Assembly (NCBI GenBank): GCA_034003745.1
Contig: JAVEYA010000045.1
Span: 1-17,464 of the forward strand
DNA length: 17,464 nucleotides
Reading direction: 5' to 3'
From: JAVEYA01 sp034003745
GTDB taxonomy: Bacteria; Bacillota; Peptococcia; DRI-13; PHAD01
In this document: piece by piece, positions 7,501-14,406 of the stretch
Position numbering within the stretch: the first letter of the stretch is position 1
Layout: each line of letters begins with the position of its first letter
Program-made: the position numbers and the translations under genes
The notes under the pieces: model-generated
The model's input: only the letters and a program-made list of their open reading frames with translations
The model's database searches: none
Told to the model about the DNA's origin: nothing

Positions 7501-7661
7501 GGCTTGAGGTTCTGGCCGAAGGCGTAGAAACAGCGCCGCAGCTGGAATTTCTCAATCAGAAAATGTGCGATGATGTACAGGGATACTACTATTACAAGCC
7601 CATGCCCGCAGAAGAAATGGAAGCGTTGTTGAGATCTTGCCAACAAAAAGGCAGGCAATAA
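4563..7661 (+). CDS. Membrane GGDEF-EAL protein (c-di-GMP cyclase and phosphodiesterase)
   Basis: This large protein of 1032 residues turns over cyclic di-GMP. Order: about seven membrane helices in residues 1-240 (histidine-kinase 7TM-like sensor), a second block of about five helices (255-415), a GAF-like domain (about 430-585), GGDEF (600-765) and EAL (780-1025). The cyclase site is intact (ARFGGDEF, motif at 680-684) and, unlike the smaller cyclase upstream, keeps the RxxD product-inhibition site (RKID). The phosphodiesterase site also looks complete: EAL at 808-810, AVNLSV, LELEITES, DDFGTEYSSL from 929, KIDMQFV and EGVET from 986. Both activities may therefore be present, with the sensor and GAF domains setting the balance. 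Of the two adjacent ATGs (4560 and 4563) the second is preferred, because AAGGAGG ends only two bases before the first. The gene is monocistronic, with its own leader and terminator. Confidence 0.88.
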   Translation: MENSALFFSLLFFAAFAIYLLFGIYMIYMNPKAIVNRVFFAMCLSLSLWSLGFAVANFAPNLETCLVWRRVSALGWGSIYGIMLHFFLVITEHNFTLKWRKFYPVLYLPAVVAVYAFSFSTKITATQYNLVRMDYGWINIAVQNGWTFFFQSYYAGYGLASLALLWLWKRRAANPLDRKKATLILISVAAALLLGSATDVVLSSKLAGPLPQMAPIFILIPVAALYYSIKRYRLMGEIAENNDELILSSESRSKLYLYLSYMFLAGGLMTSLVYFFPHMAQNEEALQSMLFASGAFFLLGIVILLLQLVKSDAVKDFVVLIMTLLSIPLIILRFVEYGGVTVWVFPFILMFLSLVFNSKLPLILVTSVSIITQVLVWMYAPKGMIQLDQFDYILRIGMFFIAFMIGLFVNKTYIKKLKENVRQMNFEKMVSEISSDFVSVSQQNIDEKINTMLNKIGCFFDVDRTCIVLFDDQDPTKADIYKWCCKENVPVVDAVLKVPSAELRKWMEGWNSGEPLFIEDVSKLPDGDGAGKEQLMQWGIQSAMVIPIEENGRPLGFMRLGSVMPCRKWPEHPVKLLKILTNLLADGLIKIKAAKEIEYMAYYDSLTGLPNRVLFSDRLTQAIHLARRTEGLIGVIFLDLDSFKMVNDTMGHSGGDALLQDVAQSLVQRLRKIDTVARFGGDEFLIMVHNISDHKNIIKIAGNILGLFESPFHINEQEFFITGSAGVAVYPFDGEDADTLIKNADIAMYTAKTRGKNQYALCTEDMKEQVRKNIRLSNHLYRVQQRNELVVYYQPQIRLHTGQIIGVEALLRWKHPELGMVPPNIFIPLAEMNGTINGIGEWILKTATQQNKKWQDIGLPHLRMAVNLSVIQLNNPRIVEMVDQTLKETGLSPKYLELEITESIAMKEAAYIVDILNRLKELGVSISIDDFGTEYSSLNRIKVLPIDRIKIDMQFVQGIEGSEKDQAITKVIINLAKSLGLEVLAEGVETAPQLEFLNQKMCDDVQGYYYYKPMPAEEMEALLRSCQQKGRQ

Positions 7662-7700
7662 ATACCACTGTTAACTTAATTTTTCATAATTTTTGTTAAA

Positions 7701-7732
7701 AAGTCAATTGCCGGTGGTGATTGACTTCTTTT
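7701..7732 (+). terminator. Terminator of the GGDEF-EAL gene
   Basis: AAGTCAAT (7701-7708) pairs with ATTGACTT (7720-7727) across an 11-base loop, followed by CTTTT. Confidence 0.7.
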
Positions 7733-7852
7733 GATTTATATAGGGATTTATATAGTAAAGTATTAATCGTTTTAGAGAATAATTTTCTGTATCCAACAAA
7801 AAATAATCGTGTAGGATAGTATAATTGCCCAACAAAGGAAGGAGACCTGAAT

Positions 7853-8092
7853 ATGTCAAGAAATACGCGGCCAAATCCGGACGATCGAAGAGATAATGTG
7901 GACAAGATACAGTTTAATATCGGAAAAACCATTCAGAATATGGAATTGGCAGATGAGATGATTTCTAAAACCAACGATGACAATCTGAAACATGAACTGC
8001 AGGAAAAGAATAAAAGAAGAGAAGACGCGCTGGAGAGCATGCGGGAAGAAATACGGGATGAGGCCAGAGATAAGAAAAAAAATTATCGTTAG
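7853..8092 (+). CDS. tlp: Small acid-soluble spore protein, Tlp family
   Basis: This 79-residue, highly charged, helical protein matches the Tlp family: an N-terminal RPNPDDRRDNVDKIQ, a central NTIxN-like segment (GKTIQNMELADEM) and a C-terminal EKNKRREDALESMREEIRDE tail. Tlp proteins are made in the forespore and packed into the spore core of endospore formers. The length fits the family. GGAAGGAG (7837-7844) precedes ATG 7853. A TATAAT-like box lies at 7820-7825, but I could not fit a convincing forespore sigma-G promoter, so the timing of expression is inferred from the family only. The gene stands alone, with its own terminator, and is strong evidence that the organism forms spores. Confidence 0.85.
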   Translation: MSRNTRPNPDDRRDNVDKIQFNIGKTIQNMELADEMISKTNDDNLKHELQEKNKRREDALESMREEIRDEARDKKKNYR

Positions 8093-8118
8093 GATATCCA
8101 GTTTATGGAGCACCAATA

Positions 8119-8157
8119 AGACATAGTTTCCGTTAAAAGGGAACTACGTCTTTTTTT
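8119..8157 (+). terminator. Terminator of tlp
   Basis: AGACATAGTTTCC (8119-8131) pairs with GGGAACTACGTCT (8139-8151) with two mismatches, followed by a run of seven T's. On the minus strand the stem lacks a T-run, so it serves mainly tlp and not the converging kinase gene. Confidence 0.75.
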
Positions 8158-8183
8158 ATAGAAAAGCGCGGCGCCAATGTAAA

Positions 8184-9479
8184 TCATCCAGGGAAACGAA
8201 TCGTTACCGAAAAAAGCTTTTCCGTTTTGGAAACACCCATGCTCCCATGATGTTGCGCCATAATTTTCTCACAGGTTTTCAATCCCAGGCCGGTGCTCTC
8301 GACGGCAGGCTGCCCCTTGCGGATACTGTTTGAAAGAATAACAGACAATTCCGCCTCGGTTTTCTCAAACGATATAATGACGGGGGAATCGGGGTCTGCG
8401 TATTTTTTTATATTGTTAAAAAGATTATCGAAAACCCGGCGGATTGCTATAAGATTGATCTCCAGCGCGGATTCCGGCACGTCCGAGGTAATCTGTACCG
8501 TGAAACCCTGATCATTGAGAGACAGCACATGTTCTCCAATCAGCTGCATAACAAGCGGATTGCCCTCAAAGCGTTGCAGATTCTTTTCCTGATCCGGACT
8601 GCTGAACACAAGAAAATACTCAAACAACTTATCGGATAATTCCTTGATTTGATAGGCCTTTTCCCTGCTGTTGGCAATGTAACGCTCCAGTTGTTCCTCG
8701 GAGTTATGCTTTTTATAGTAAACGACATCTAAAAACCCGATAAGGATGGTCAGCGGCGTCCGCAGGTCGTGAGACATGGCGGTAATCAGCTCGCTGTTCG
8801 CGTGGCGCGCTTCTTCCTCACTTTTTAGACGCTCCAGAAAGGATTGGCGCATTTCATCAATGCCATTGGCCAGATCGGCAATTTCATCGTTTCCTTTGAC
8901 GTTTATTCCATAGTCCAGATTTCCGCCTTCAAGGATTTTGAGCTCGTTCGCCAATTGGTTGATATAGTTGATTCTTCCTTTGATCAGGAGCAAAAAGACG
9001 ACTACGAAGCACAGGATCGATACGACCAGGCAGAATACGTCTGCGACATCATAATAGCTGGACGAAGCCAGCCAGATGATATCCACTTTTGCTTCGCCAT
9101 CCGCAAATGTGACGTCATAAAGATGCCGCCACGGCGGCGTAGCCCGTTTATAGCCTCCAAATTCTACAAAGCTGGGGGCGCTTGAACTGTAAACCAGATA
9201 ATCGTTCTTGTAGATGCTCATCAGAACATACTTTTCAGCGTTGATCCAGGACTGAATTGCTTCAGAGTCTTGTGTGGTGAGCCCGTTATCCGACACATAG
9301 GCCCGAAAATTTTCAACCTCTTGTTCCGTATGTTCTTCCGAAATAGAAGTTCGGCTGAAATGACTGTCGATCAGCCGGCCGGCCCAAAGATGCAATACGT
9401 AAAACAGTATGATCGACAGCATGAGCGAGTACAGAATATACAAAAGAATCTTTGCCCCGAAACGGGTAGAATAAAACAT
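8184..9479 (-). CDS. Membrane sensor histidine kinase (VanS/PhoR type)
   Basis: This 431-residue kinase is predicted to autophosphorylate and pass phosphate to the regulator encoded just upstream. Helix 1 is at about 10-32, an extracellular sensor loop at 33-143, helix 2 at 145-167, HAMP at 168-220, the HisKA domain with AMSHDLRTP (His237), and the ATPase domain at about 305-428 with the N-box NLFNNIKKYAD. The ATP-lid region has GLGL (397-400) but no clear DxGxG, as seen in some VanS-like kinases. ATG 9479 lies one base after the regulator's stop codon. A TTG at 9488, spaced seven bases after GGAAGGGGG, overlaps that stop and is a credible alternative start. It is the last gene of the five-gene minus-strand run, so its signal probably concerns the envelope products of that operon. 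Confidence 0.85.
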   Translation of the reverse strand: MFYSTRFGAKILLYILYSLMLSIILFYVLHLWAGRLIDSHFSRTSISEEHTEQEVENFRAYVSDNGLTTQDSEAIQSWINAEKYVLMSIYKNDYLVYSSSAPSFVEFGGYKRATPPWRHLYDVTFADGEAKVDIIWLASSSYYDVADVFCLVVSILCFVVVFLLLIKGRINYINQLANELKILEGGNLDYGINVKGNDEIADLANGIDEMRQSFLERLKSEEEARHANSELITAMSHDLRTPLTILIGFLDVVYYKKHNSEEQLERYIANSREKAYQIKELSDKLFEYFLVFSSPDQEKNLQRFEGNPLVMQLIGEHVLSLNDQGFTVQITSDVPESALEINLIAIRRVFDNLFNNIKKYADPDSPVIISFEKTEAELSVILSNSIRKGQPAVESTGLGLKTCEKIMAQHHGSMGVSKTEKLFSVTIRFPG

Positions 9480-9480
9480 T

Positions 9481-10179
9481 TTATTCAATCCGATACCCCC
9501 TTCCCCAGACGGTCTTGATTTGTCTGAGGCTTTGCGGGTCGTTGCCCAATTTCTTTCTGATATTTTTGATATGCGCCATGACCGTATTGTTCGAGGAGTA
9601 TAGATACGGTTCGTTCCAGACGCTTTCATAAAGATTCTGCGCGGAAAAAATCTTGCCGCGGTTTTTTGCCATAAGCAAAAGCAGCCGGTATTCAAGATCG
9701 GTAAGAAGGACCTCCCTGTCGCCTACAAACACCTGGTTTGCTTTTATGCAGAGCTTCAAATCGCCGATGTACAAAAAGTCGTCTTTCACGCCGCTTTCTT
9801 TTCCCTGATAGATATAATAACGCCGCAGAAGGGCTTTGACCCGGGAAACCAACTCCGTATAGGAGAACGGCTTGGATAGGTAATCATCCCCGCCCAGGGA
9901 AAAGCCGAGGGCTTTATCCGAATCTTGGGTTTTCGCCGTCAGGAAGAGGATGGGCGCCTTGGTTTTTGCCCTGATTTCCATACAGGCTTTGAAGCCTGAT
10001 TTCACAGGCATCATGATATCAAGGATAATCAGATCCACGCTGTCATCCGTCTTCAAAACCGCATCGTCTCCATCCGACGCGTCGATGACTTCATAGTTTT
10101 CGCTTTCGAGAAGCACACGGACGAATTCCCGGATCTCCTTATTATCATCCGCGATTAGAATCTTCTTTGGCTCAGCCAC
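9481..10179 (-). CDS. OmpR/PhoB-family response regulator
   Basis: This 232-residue cytoplasmic regulator has a receiver domain (residues 5-120) with acidic pocket D11-D12, phosphoacceptor D54 (LIILDIMMP), T81 and K103 (SKPF). A winged-helix DNA-binding domain follows at about 130-230 (LTDLEYRLLLLMAKNRG, SNNTVMAHIKNIRKKLG, VWGRGYRIE). The start is set at GTG 10179: GGGGAGG sits eight bases before it but overlaps the alternative GTG at 10188. It is coupled to the kinase gene by a one-base gap. An AT-rich 49-bp spacer separates it from the flippase-like gene and contains a TATAAT-like box (minus strand, 10208-10203) with a poor -35, so an internal promoter is possible. Confidence 0.88.
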   Translation of the reverse strand: MAEPKKILIADDNKEIREFVRVLLESENYEVIDASDGDDAVLKTDDSVDLIILDIMMPVKSGFKACMEIRAKTKAPILFLTAKTQDSDKALGFSLGGDDYLSKPFSYTELVSRVKALLRRYYIYQGKESGVKDDFLYIGDLKLCIKANQVFVGDREVLLTDLEYRLLLLMAKNRGKIFSAQNLYESVWNEPYLYSSNNTVMAHIKNIRKKLGNDPQSLRQIKTVWGRGYRIE

Positions 10180-10228
10180 GGTTTTCACCTCCCCGCCGTT
10201 ATATTATATATTCTCTGCATTTTTAAAG

Positions 10229-11239
10229 CTATTCCTGCTGATCTTGCGCACTGCGTTTAACGCAGAAAAGCTGCGCCCCAAGGGTCACGCCGCCGCTTAA
10301 GAGCAAAAACGCGTAATAACTGATGCCACGGCTTAAAAGCATGGCCGGCAGCAGCATATCTACGCCGAACAGCGCTCTGTTGACCGCCAGAAAACCCACC
10401 TCCGCCGCGCCGACGGCGCCCGGCGAGGGCAGGGATTCCACCGTAAGCGCCAATGCCGCCTGAAGCGCAACAATATCGAGATAAGAGTATCCCTGAAGGC
10501 CAAACGCTTTATAGACGGCATAGGCGACGGAAAGGCGGGATAAAACCTGGATCAGGATCGCGCAGAATACCGGGAGCAGTGTACGAGGTTTTTCTTTGAT
10601 ATAATCAATGCCCTCTTGATATTTTCCAAGCTGGATTTCTGCCTTATGCAAAACAGAATCGGTTTGTTTCAGGATTTTTAACCACTTGAGCAACGAAAGA
10701 AAGCCGGAGATGATCCGCCGCGGCAAATCCTTGTTTAAAGTGACGAAAGCAAGCGTAACGATCAGGCATAGATTTACCAAAACGCCATAAACAATAAAGT
10801 ATTTCATAGAACCGAGGTTTTGGAGGATCCAAGCGGACCGTAGGGAAAACATCACAAGGCCAATCAATAGAATTGCGGCCTGATAGGATACCGTAATAAT
10901 TAATATGGCCAGGGAGGAGGGACCGATTTCAGCGCCGTCTCTTTTCATGTAATACACCTGTATCGGCTGACCGCCCGATGCTCCGGGAGTAATAGAACTG
11001 AAATAAAACCCGATAAAGGAATACTTCAGGCATTTCCAGAAGGACAGGCGGTAGGCAAAGGATTGCATCAGAATCCAGATGCCGAAGGCCTCGCTGCCGA
11101 CAAACAGCAGCATCATAAGAAGCCCAACACACAAATAAAAAGGGATGGCGGTTTTTATGATGGAAAACAGTTGATTAATTTCGCTTTTCCAAAGCAGAAA
11201 ATAAAAGGTTGCCAAGATCAGGGAAAGGAGAAGCAGCAA
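10229..11239 (-). CDS. YbhN/MprF-type integral membrane protein (flippase-like, UPF0104)
   Basis: This 336-residue protein has about eight membrane helices and belongs to the family related to the flippase half of lysylphosphatidylglycerol synthase MprF. The hallmark motifs are SSITPGASGGQPIQ (81-94), with its variant PxGxGGxx look, and ESLPSPGAVGAAEVGF near 268-283. No catalytic aminoacyltransferase domain follows, so the likely job is moving or handling a lipid-linked product in the membrane. Downstream of the last upstream in-frame stop, the first canonical start is TTG 11239; it has only AAAAGG about 11 bases before it and cuts into a hydrophobic stretch. Translation could begin a few codons earlier at a non-standard codon. 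It follows the deacetylase by 31 bases and is presumably co-transcribed. The substrate is inferred from neighbours: a glycolipid. Confidence 0.78.
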   Translation of the reverse strand: MLLLLSLILATFYFLLWKSEINQLFSIIKTAIPFYLCVGLLMMLLFVGSEAFGIWILMQSFAYRLSFWKCLKYSFIGFYFSSITPGASGGQPIQVYYMKRDGAEIGPSSLAILIITVSYQAAILLIGLVMFSLRSAWILQNLGSMKYFIVYGVLVNLCLIVTLAFVTLNKDLPRRIISGFLSLLKWLKILKQTDSVLHKAEIQLGKYQEGIDYIKEKPRTLLPVFCAILIQVLSRLSVAYAVYKAFGLQGYSYLDIVALQAALALTVESLPSPGAVGAAEVGFLAVNRALFGVDMLLPAMLLSRGISYYAFLLLSGGVTLGAQLFCVKRSAQDQQE

Positions 11240-11270
11240 ACTGCCGAAATGCCTTTTGTTTTGTTTGATA

Positions 11271-11978
11271 TTACATCACATCCTCATCCGGCAGGGCAAA
11301 TTGATAGCCTCTTTGCAGCATAATCGGCAGGAAGGAGGAAAGCGCTTCAATGGTTTCCAGGGGCGCCCCCCTGGCGCCCCCCGAACTTTCTCCGGAATCA
11401 TGCAGGCAGATGACGGCGCCGTTTTTCGTACGGCTTAAAAGCCGATGCAAAATATCCTGTGCGCGGCTGTCTTGTTCCCAGTCCTGTGCCATAACGTTCC
11501 ATAGCAATAATTTCAAACGGTGTTTTTTAGCAAAATAAATAGATGCCAGGTTAAAGTGTCCCCAGGGAGGCCGGTAATAGCGCAAAGAACAACCGAGCTC
11601 GCCCAGTATTTCCAGGCTCTTTTTAAAATCCGCCTCTATATAGCGCCAACCCTTGCCTAATGCGCTTTTGTGTTCCAGGGAGTGCAGCGCCACCAGGTGA
11701 CCGCCGTCGAGCATCCTTCTGATAAGCGCAGGGTTCTGCGCCGCCTTTTTCGCTACAACAAAAAAGCTTGCCCGGACGCCATTTTTCTCCAAAAGAGCCA
11801 AAAGCTTTCCTGTGTAGTTGGAATCCGGTCCATCGTCAAAGGTAAGTATGATCCTTTTTCTTTCATGCCCTTTCAGAAAGCCGGGTTTTCGGAAGCATTT
11901 GTAATAAAAAGTCGGGATAAGGCCATAGAGCAGGTAAAAAAACACAAATAGCGCTAAAACGTATCTTGCTATCGTCAT
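11271..11978 (-). CDS. Membrane-anchored polysaccharide deacetylase (NodB homology domain)
   Basis: This 235-residue enzyme has an N-terminal membrane helix (4-24) and a carbohydrate esterase family 4 domain at about 40-230. The metal and catalytic residues are visible: TFDDGPD (D48, D49), H99-S-L-E-H103, RPPWG (136-140) and LHD (192-194). It would remove N-acetyl groups from amino sugars at the outer face of the membrane. Peptidoglycan is a common substrate of the family, but here the neighbours point to a glycolipid or lipid-linked glycan. ATG 11978 overlaps the stop of the glycosyltransferase as ATGA, with GAGGGC just upstream, so translation is probably coupled. Confidence 0.85.
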   Translation of the reverse strand: MTIARYVLALFVFFYLLYGLIPTFYYKCFRKPGFLKGHERKRIILTFDDGPDSNYTGKLLALLEKNGVRASFFVVAKKAAQNPALIRRMLDGGHLVALHSLEHKSALGKGWRYIEADFKKSLEILGELGCSLRYYRPPWGHFNLASIYFAKKHRLKLLLWNVMAQDWEQDSRAQDILHRLLSRTKNGAVICLHDSGESSGGARGAPLETIEALSSFLPIMLQRGYQFALPDEDVM

Positions 11979-13060
11979 AATGCCCTCTGTGCCCCGAATT
12001 GGAGGAGAGCCCGGGTCAACGCGTGATGGTCCAAGCCGGATTTAAAACGCCGCATATTTGACCGGATATTGTTCAGTTGCTCATCATTACAGAGGATTTC
12101 TTGGATATCCCCAACGGAAGCTTCCGGTTTTTTCGACAGTACGATTCCCAGCTGGTTCTCCCTCACAAATTCTCCGTTGCGAATCTCATGCTCTAAAAAG
12201 GGACTGAACAACAGAAGCGGCAGTTCGGAAAAAATTGCTTCAAACAGCGTAATGCCCCCCGGCTTGGAGATGATTAAATCCGCGTTTTGCATATGCCGGT
12301 GAACGTCTTCAACAAATTCCAGGACTGAAATATTCGGATATTTATTTTTAAGTGTACGATATAAAGCTTTATTATTCCCTGTAATAATAGTTGTTTGAAC
12401 ATGCGGCAGTTGATTCAGTCTCCGGTAAAACGCTTCCGCTCTGGGCAGCAGTCCCAAGCCGCCCCCCATAATCAGCAGATGCTTCTTCGCCGTAGAACAA
12501 TCTCCGCGCTCCCATAGAAATTGCCTGTGCACGGGGATGCCGCTTACCAGGATGCGCTCTGGGGCCACGCCTCTTTGAATAAGATCTTTTTTAATTTCCG
12601 GAGCGGCCGTTAAATACAGGTCCGTTTCCGGATGCAGCCATTGGCTGTGGCACGTGACGTCGGTAATGCAGGTAATCAGCGGAATCTTCCGCCCGGTTGA
12701 TTTTTTATATTCCGACACCAGCCGGGAACAAAACGGGTAGGTGGAAATCACTACTTCCGCCCCGGTATTCTCGATCAATAGGGCAAGAACGCTGCAGAAA
12801 CGGCGCATAAGCGGGAAAGGAGGCTGTTTATCAGGGCGTTCAATGCGCTTATACACCAGATTATAGATCCGGCTCCCCTTTTTCACCAGGAAGGAAAAGG
12901 CTCCGTACATCGCCCCGCAGCTTCTTTGAAGCGTATGCATAAAAATATCCTCAACAAAGACATCGGCGTCTGCAAATTGATTTCTGATCTCTTCAGACAG
13001 TGAATTTGAAGCGGAGTAATGCCCCATGCCGAATTTTCCGGTTAAAATCAGAATCTTCAT
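11975..13060 (-). CDS. MGDG-synthase/UgtP-type glycosyltransferase
   Basis: This 361-residue GT28-family-like enzyme is predicted to transfer a sugar to diacylglycerol or a related lipid on the cytoplasmic side. The N-terminal fold has the GMGHYSA motif (11-17) of monogalactosyldiacylglycerol synthases and processive diacylglycerol glucosyltransferases. The middle has ITDVTCHSQWLHP and VSGIPVHRQF. The C-terminal nucleotide-sugar site includes IMGGGLG and ISKPGGITLFEA (near 262-273). ATG 13060 is used: it follows a nearly complete Shine-Dalgarno sequence (13080-13068, minus strand). The TTG two codons earlier lies too close to it. It is the first gene of the minus-strand run. MurG is a related fold, but the GxGHxSA form and lack of MurG signatures favour a lipid glycosyltransferase. 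The sugar and acceptor are unknown. Confidence 0.82.
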   Translation of the reverse strand: MKILILTGKFGMGHYSASNSLSEEIRNQFADADVFVEDIFMHTLQRSCGAMYGAFSFLVKKGSRIYNLVYKRIERPDKQPPFPLMRRFCSVLALLIENTGAEVVISTYPFCSRLVSEYKKSTGRKIPLITCITDVTCHSQWLHPETDLYLTAAPEIKKDLIQRGVAPERILVSGIPVHRQFLWERGDCSTAKKHLLIMGGGLGLLPRAEAFYRRLNQLPHVQTTIITGNNKALYRTLKNKYPNISVLEFVEDVHRHMQNADLIISKPGGITLFEAIFSELPLLLFSPFLEHEIRNGEFVRENQLGIVLSKKPEASVGDIQEILCNDEQLNNIRSNMRRFKSGLDHHALTRALLQFGAQRAL

Positions 13061-13067
13061 AAACAAA

Positions 13068-13080
13068 GATCACCGCCTTA
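13068..13080 (-). promoter_or_regulatory. Near-complete Shine-Dalgarno of the glycosyltransferase gene
   Basis: Read on the minus strand it is TAAGGCGGTGATC, one mismatch from the full 13-base complement of the 16S rRNA 3' end. It ends seven bases before the ATG at 13060 and decides that start. Confidence 0.7.
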
Positions 13081-13252
13081 CCTTACACTCCAGTATAGAA
13101 GCGAAACCTGAAAAAGCGGCGATGCTACTTATGAAAAATTCTGATTTTTTTTATCCCGGACAGAGCTCAAGCAAAATTATCTGTCTCGTCTGATTTTATA
13201 AAGTATAAGATTTAGCAATACTAATGTTATATGAGATTAGGAGGAATAAAAA

Positions 13253-13846
13253 ATGCTCGCACTAAAGGACAGCGTTACCAAAGAGAACCTTTTAAAGGCT
13301 TTTGCGGGAGAATGCCAGGCTTGGCGGCGCTACGAACTTGCCGCGGGTCAGTCGAAAGCCCAAAACCTTGAGGTCTTATACTGGCTTTTCCATTATACCG
13401 GTAATCAGGAAAAGGAGCATGCGGAGGTATTCTACAATCACTTAAAGGAGTTCAATGGACAGGAAATCTCGCTAAGCGCCAACTACCCCATTGATAATTC
13501 GAATAACCTGCTGGAGCTTTTGCAGCTTGCAGCCCAACATGAAGCAGCCGAACATGATACGATTTACAAATCTTTCGGCGATAAGGCCAGGGAAGAGGGA
13601 TTCTCCGATATCGCAAATTCCTTTTATATGATTGCTGAGATTGAAAAAGTGCACAGCCGGCGTTTTACTCAGTATGCACAGTTAATGCAAAACAATAAGC
13701 TGTTTGAAAACGAAACGCCCATTGAATATATCTGTCTAAACTGCGGTCACATCCATAAAGCTCTGGGAGCGCCGCAGATATGTCCGGTTTGCAGCCATAA
13801 TCAGGGATTTTTTGTCCGCCGGGAGGATTCGCCATTTGGAAAATAA
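13253..13846 (+). CDS. rbr: Rubrerythrin
   Basis: This 197-residue cytoplasmic diiron/rubredoxin protein reduces hydrogen peroxide in anaerobes. The ferritin-like domain (8-145) shows the diiron ligands: E20, E53-K-E-H56, the E97/E100 region and E131-x-x-H134. The C-terminal rubredoxin-like domain has C161-L-N-C164 and C177-P-V-C180. The length is normal for the family. AGGAGGAAT lies just before ATG 13253. The gene has its own terminator and is divergent from the glycolipid operon. The upstream spacer contains TTATA-AAG-TATAA (13196-13208), but it does not match the spacing of a PerR box, so oxidative-stress control is not shown. Confidence 0.92.
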   Translation: MLALKDSVTKENLLKAFAGECQAWRRYELAAGQSKAQNLEVLYWLFHYTGNQEKEHAEVFYNHLKEFNGQEISLSANYPIDNSNNLLELLQLAAQHEAAEHDTIYKSFGDKAREEGFSDIANSFYMIAEIEKVHSRRFTQYAQLMQNNKLFENETPIEYICLNCGHIHKALGAPQICPVCSHNQGFFVRREDSPFGK

Positions 13847-13900
13847 TAATGCCCGGCCCTACATAATCTTCAGTGAAAAAGGCCGCCGTTAAGGCCTAAA

Positions 13901-13935
13901 AAATTAAACTCACCGGACGGTGAGTTTAATTTTTT
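13901..13935 (+). terminator. Terminator of rubrerythrin
   Basis: AAATTAAACTCACC (13901-13914), loop GGAC, GGTGAGTTTAATTT (13919-13932), with the T-run to 13935. The core of the stem is nearly identical to the terminator at 2003-2034. Confidence 0.82.
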
Positions 13936-13947
13936 ACGAGGGCAGGG

Positions 13948-13966
13948 AGGAGAACCCTCGCGGGTT
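13948..13966 (+). repeat. Post-terminator stem-loop motif, copy B
   Basis: AGGAGAACCCTC (13948-13959) is identical to copy A. GAACCC starts 17 bases after the T-run end in both copies. Here the stem is AACCC (13953-13957), loop TCGC, GGGTT (13962-13966). Confidence 0.5.
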
Positions 13967-14015
13967 AAGCTATGGTGCTAGAAAGCAGTGACTGCGTTGG
14001 CTGCCTAGAAGGGCA

Positions 14016-14381
14016 TCACGGATGATTATTCTCCCGGGCCCAACGGTGTCGCAGACAGCCGCCGCAGCGGCAAGTCTCTTCCAGCCCTTTACAGAGAACA
14101 TAATCTCCGCCCTCAATAATCAGCATTTTGCCATTTACTAAGGAATCGGCCAGTTTCTTGCGCGCTCCGTCATAAATCCTCTGAACGGTAGTGCGCGCAA
14201 TATCCATTTGCCTTGCGCATTCCTCCTGTGTAAAGCTTTCCAAATCAATGAGCCTGATCGTTTCAAACTCATCAACCGCCATCAGCACGATATGTTCCGC
14301 AGCAGGCGCTTCACCCACCGGTCCAAATCTGACGCTTCCCGGCAGGTGGCACACCTTTCGCCACTTTCTTGGTCTGGACAT
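14016..14381 (-). CDS. UPF0251/DUF134 family DNA-binding protein
   Basis: This 121-residue protein is typical of the UPF0251 family: an MSRPRKWRKVCHLP start, a sigma-70 region-4-like helix-turn-helix at about 48-80 (TQEECARQMDIARTTVQRI), and a C-terminal cysteine group (C97, then CRCGGC at 104-109) that could bind a metal or Fe-S cluster. GAGGT precedes ATG 14381. Genes of this family are often found near metal-cofactor or redox genes, but their ligand is not established to my knowledge. The gene is transcribed away from the ArsR/sulfur operon, from a promoter that lies inside the mirrored operators at 14407-14468, which it probably binds itself. Confidence 0.85.
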   Translation of the reverse strand: MSRPRKWRKVCHLPGSVRFGPVGEAPAAEHIVLMAVDEFETIRLIDLESFTQEECARQMDIARTTVQRIYDGARKKLADSLVNGKMLIIEGGDYVLCKGLEETCRCGGCLRHRWARENNHP

Positions 14382-14406
14382 ATTTTTAACCTCGCTTTAC
14401 AGGAAG

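Noticed and set aside
7789..7825. Sigma-G promoter upstream of tlp
   Set aside because: A GATAGTA -10 resembles the consensus, but no -35 lies at the right distance.
13190..13212. PerR box upstream of rubrerythrin
   Set aside because: TTATA-N3-TATAA has the wrong spacing for the TTATAATNATTATAA consensus.
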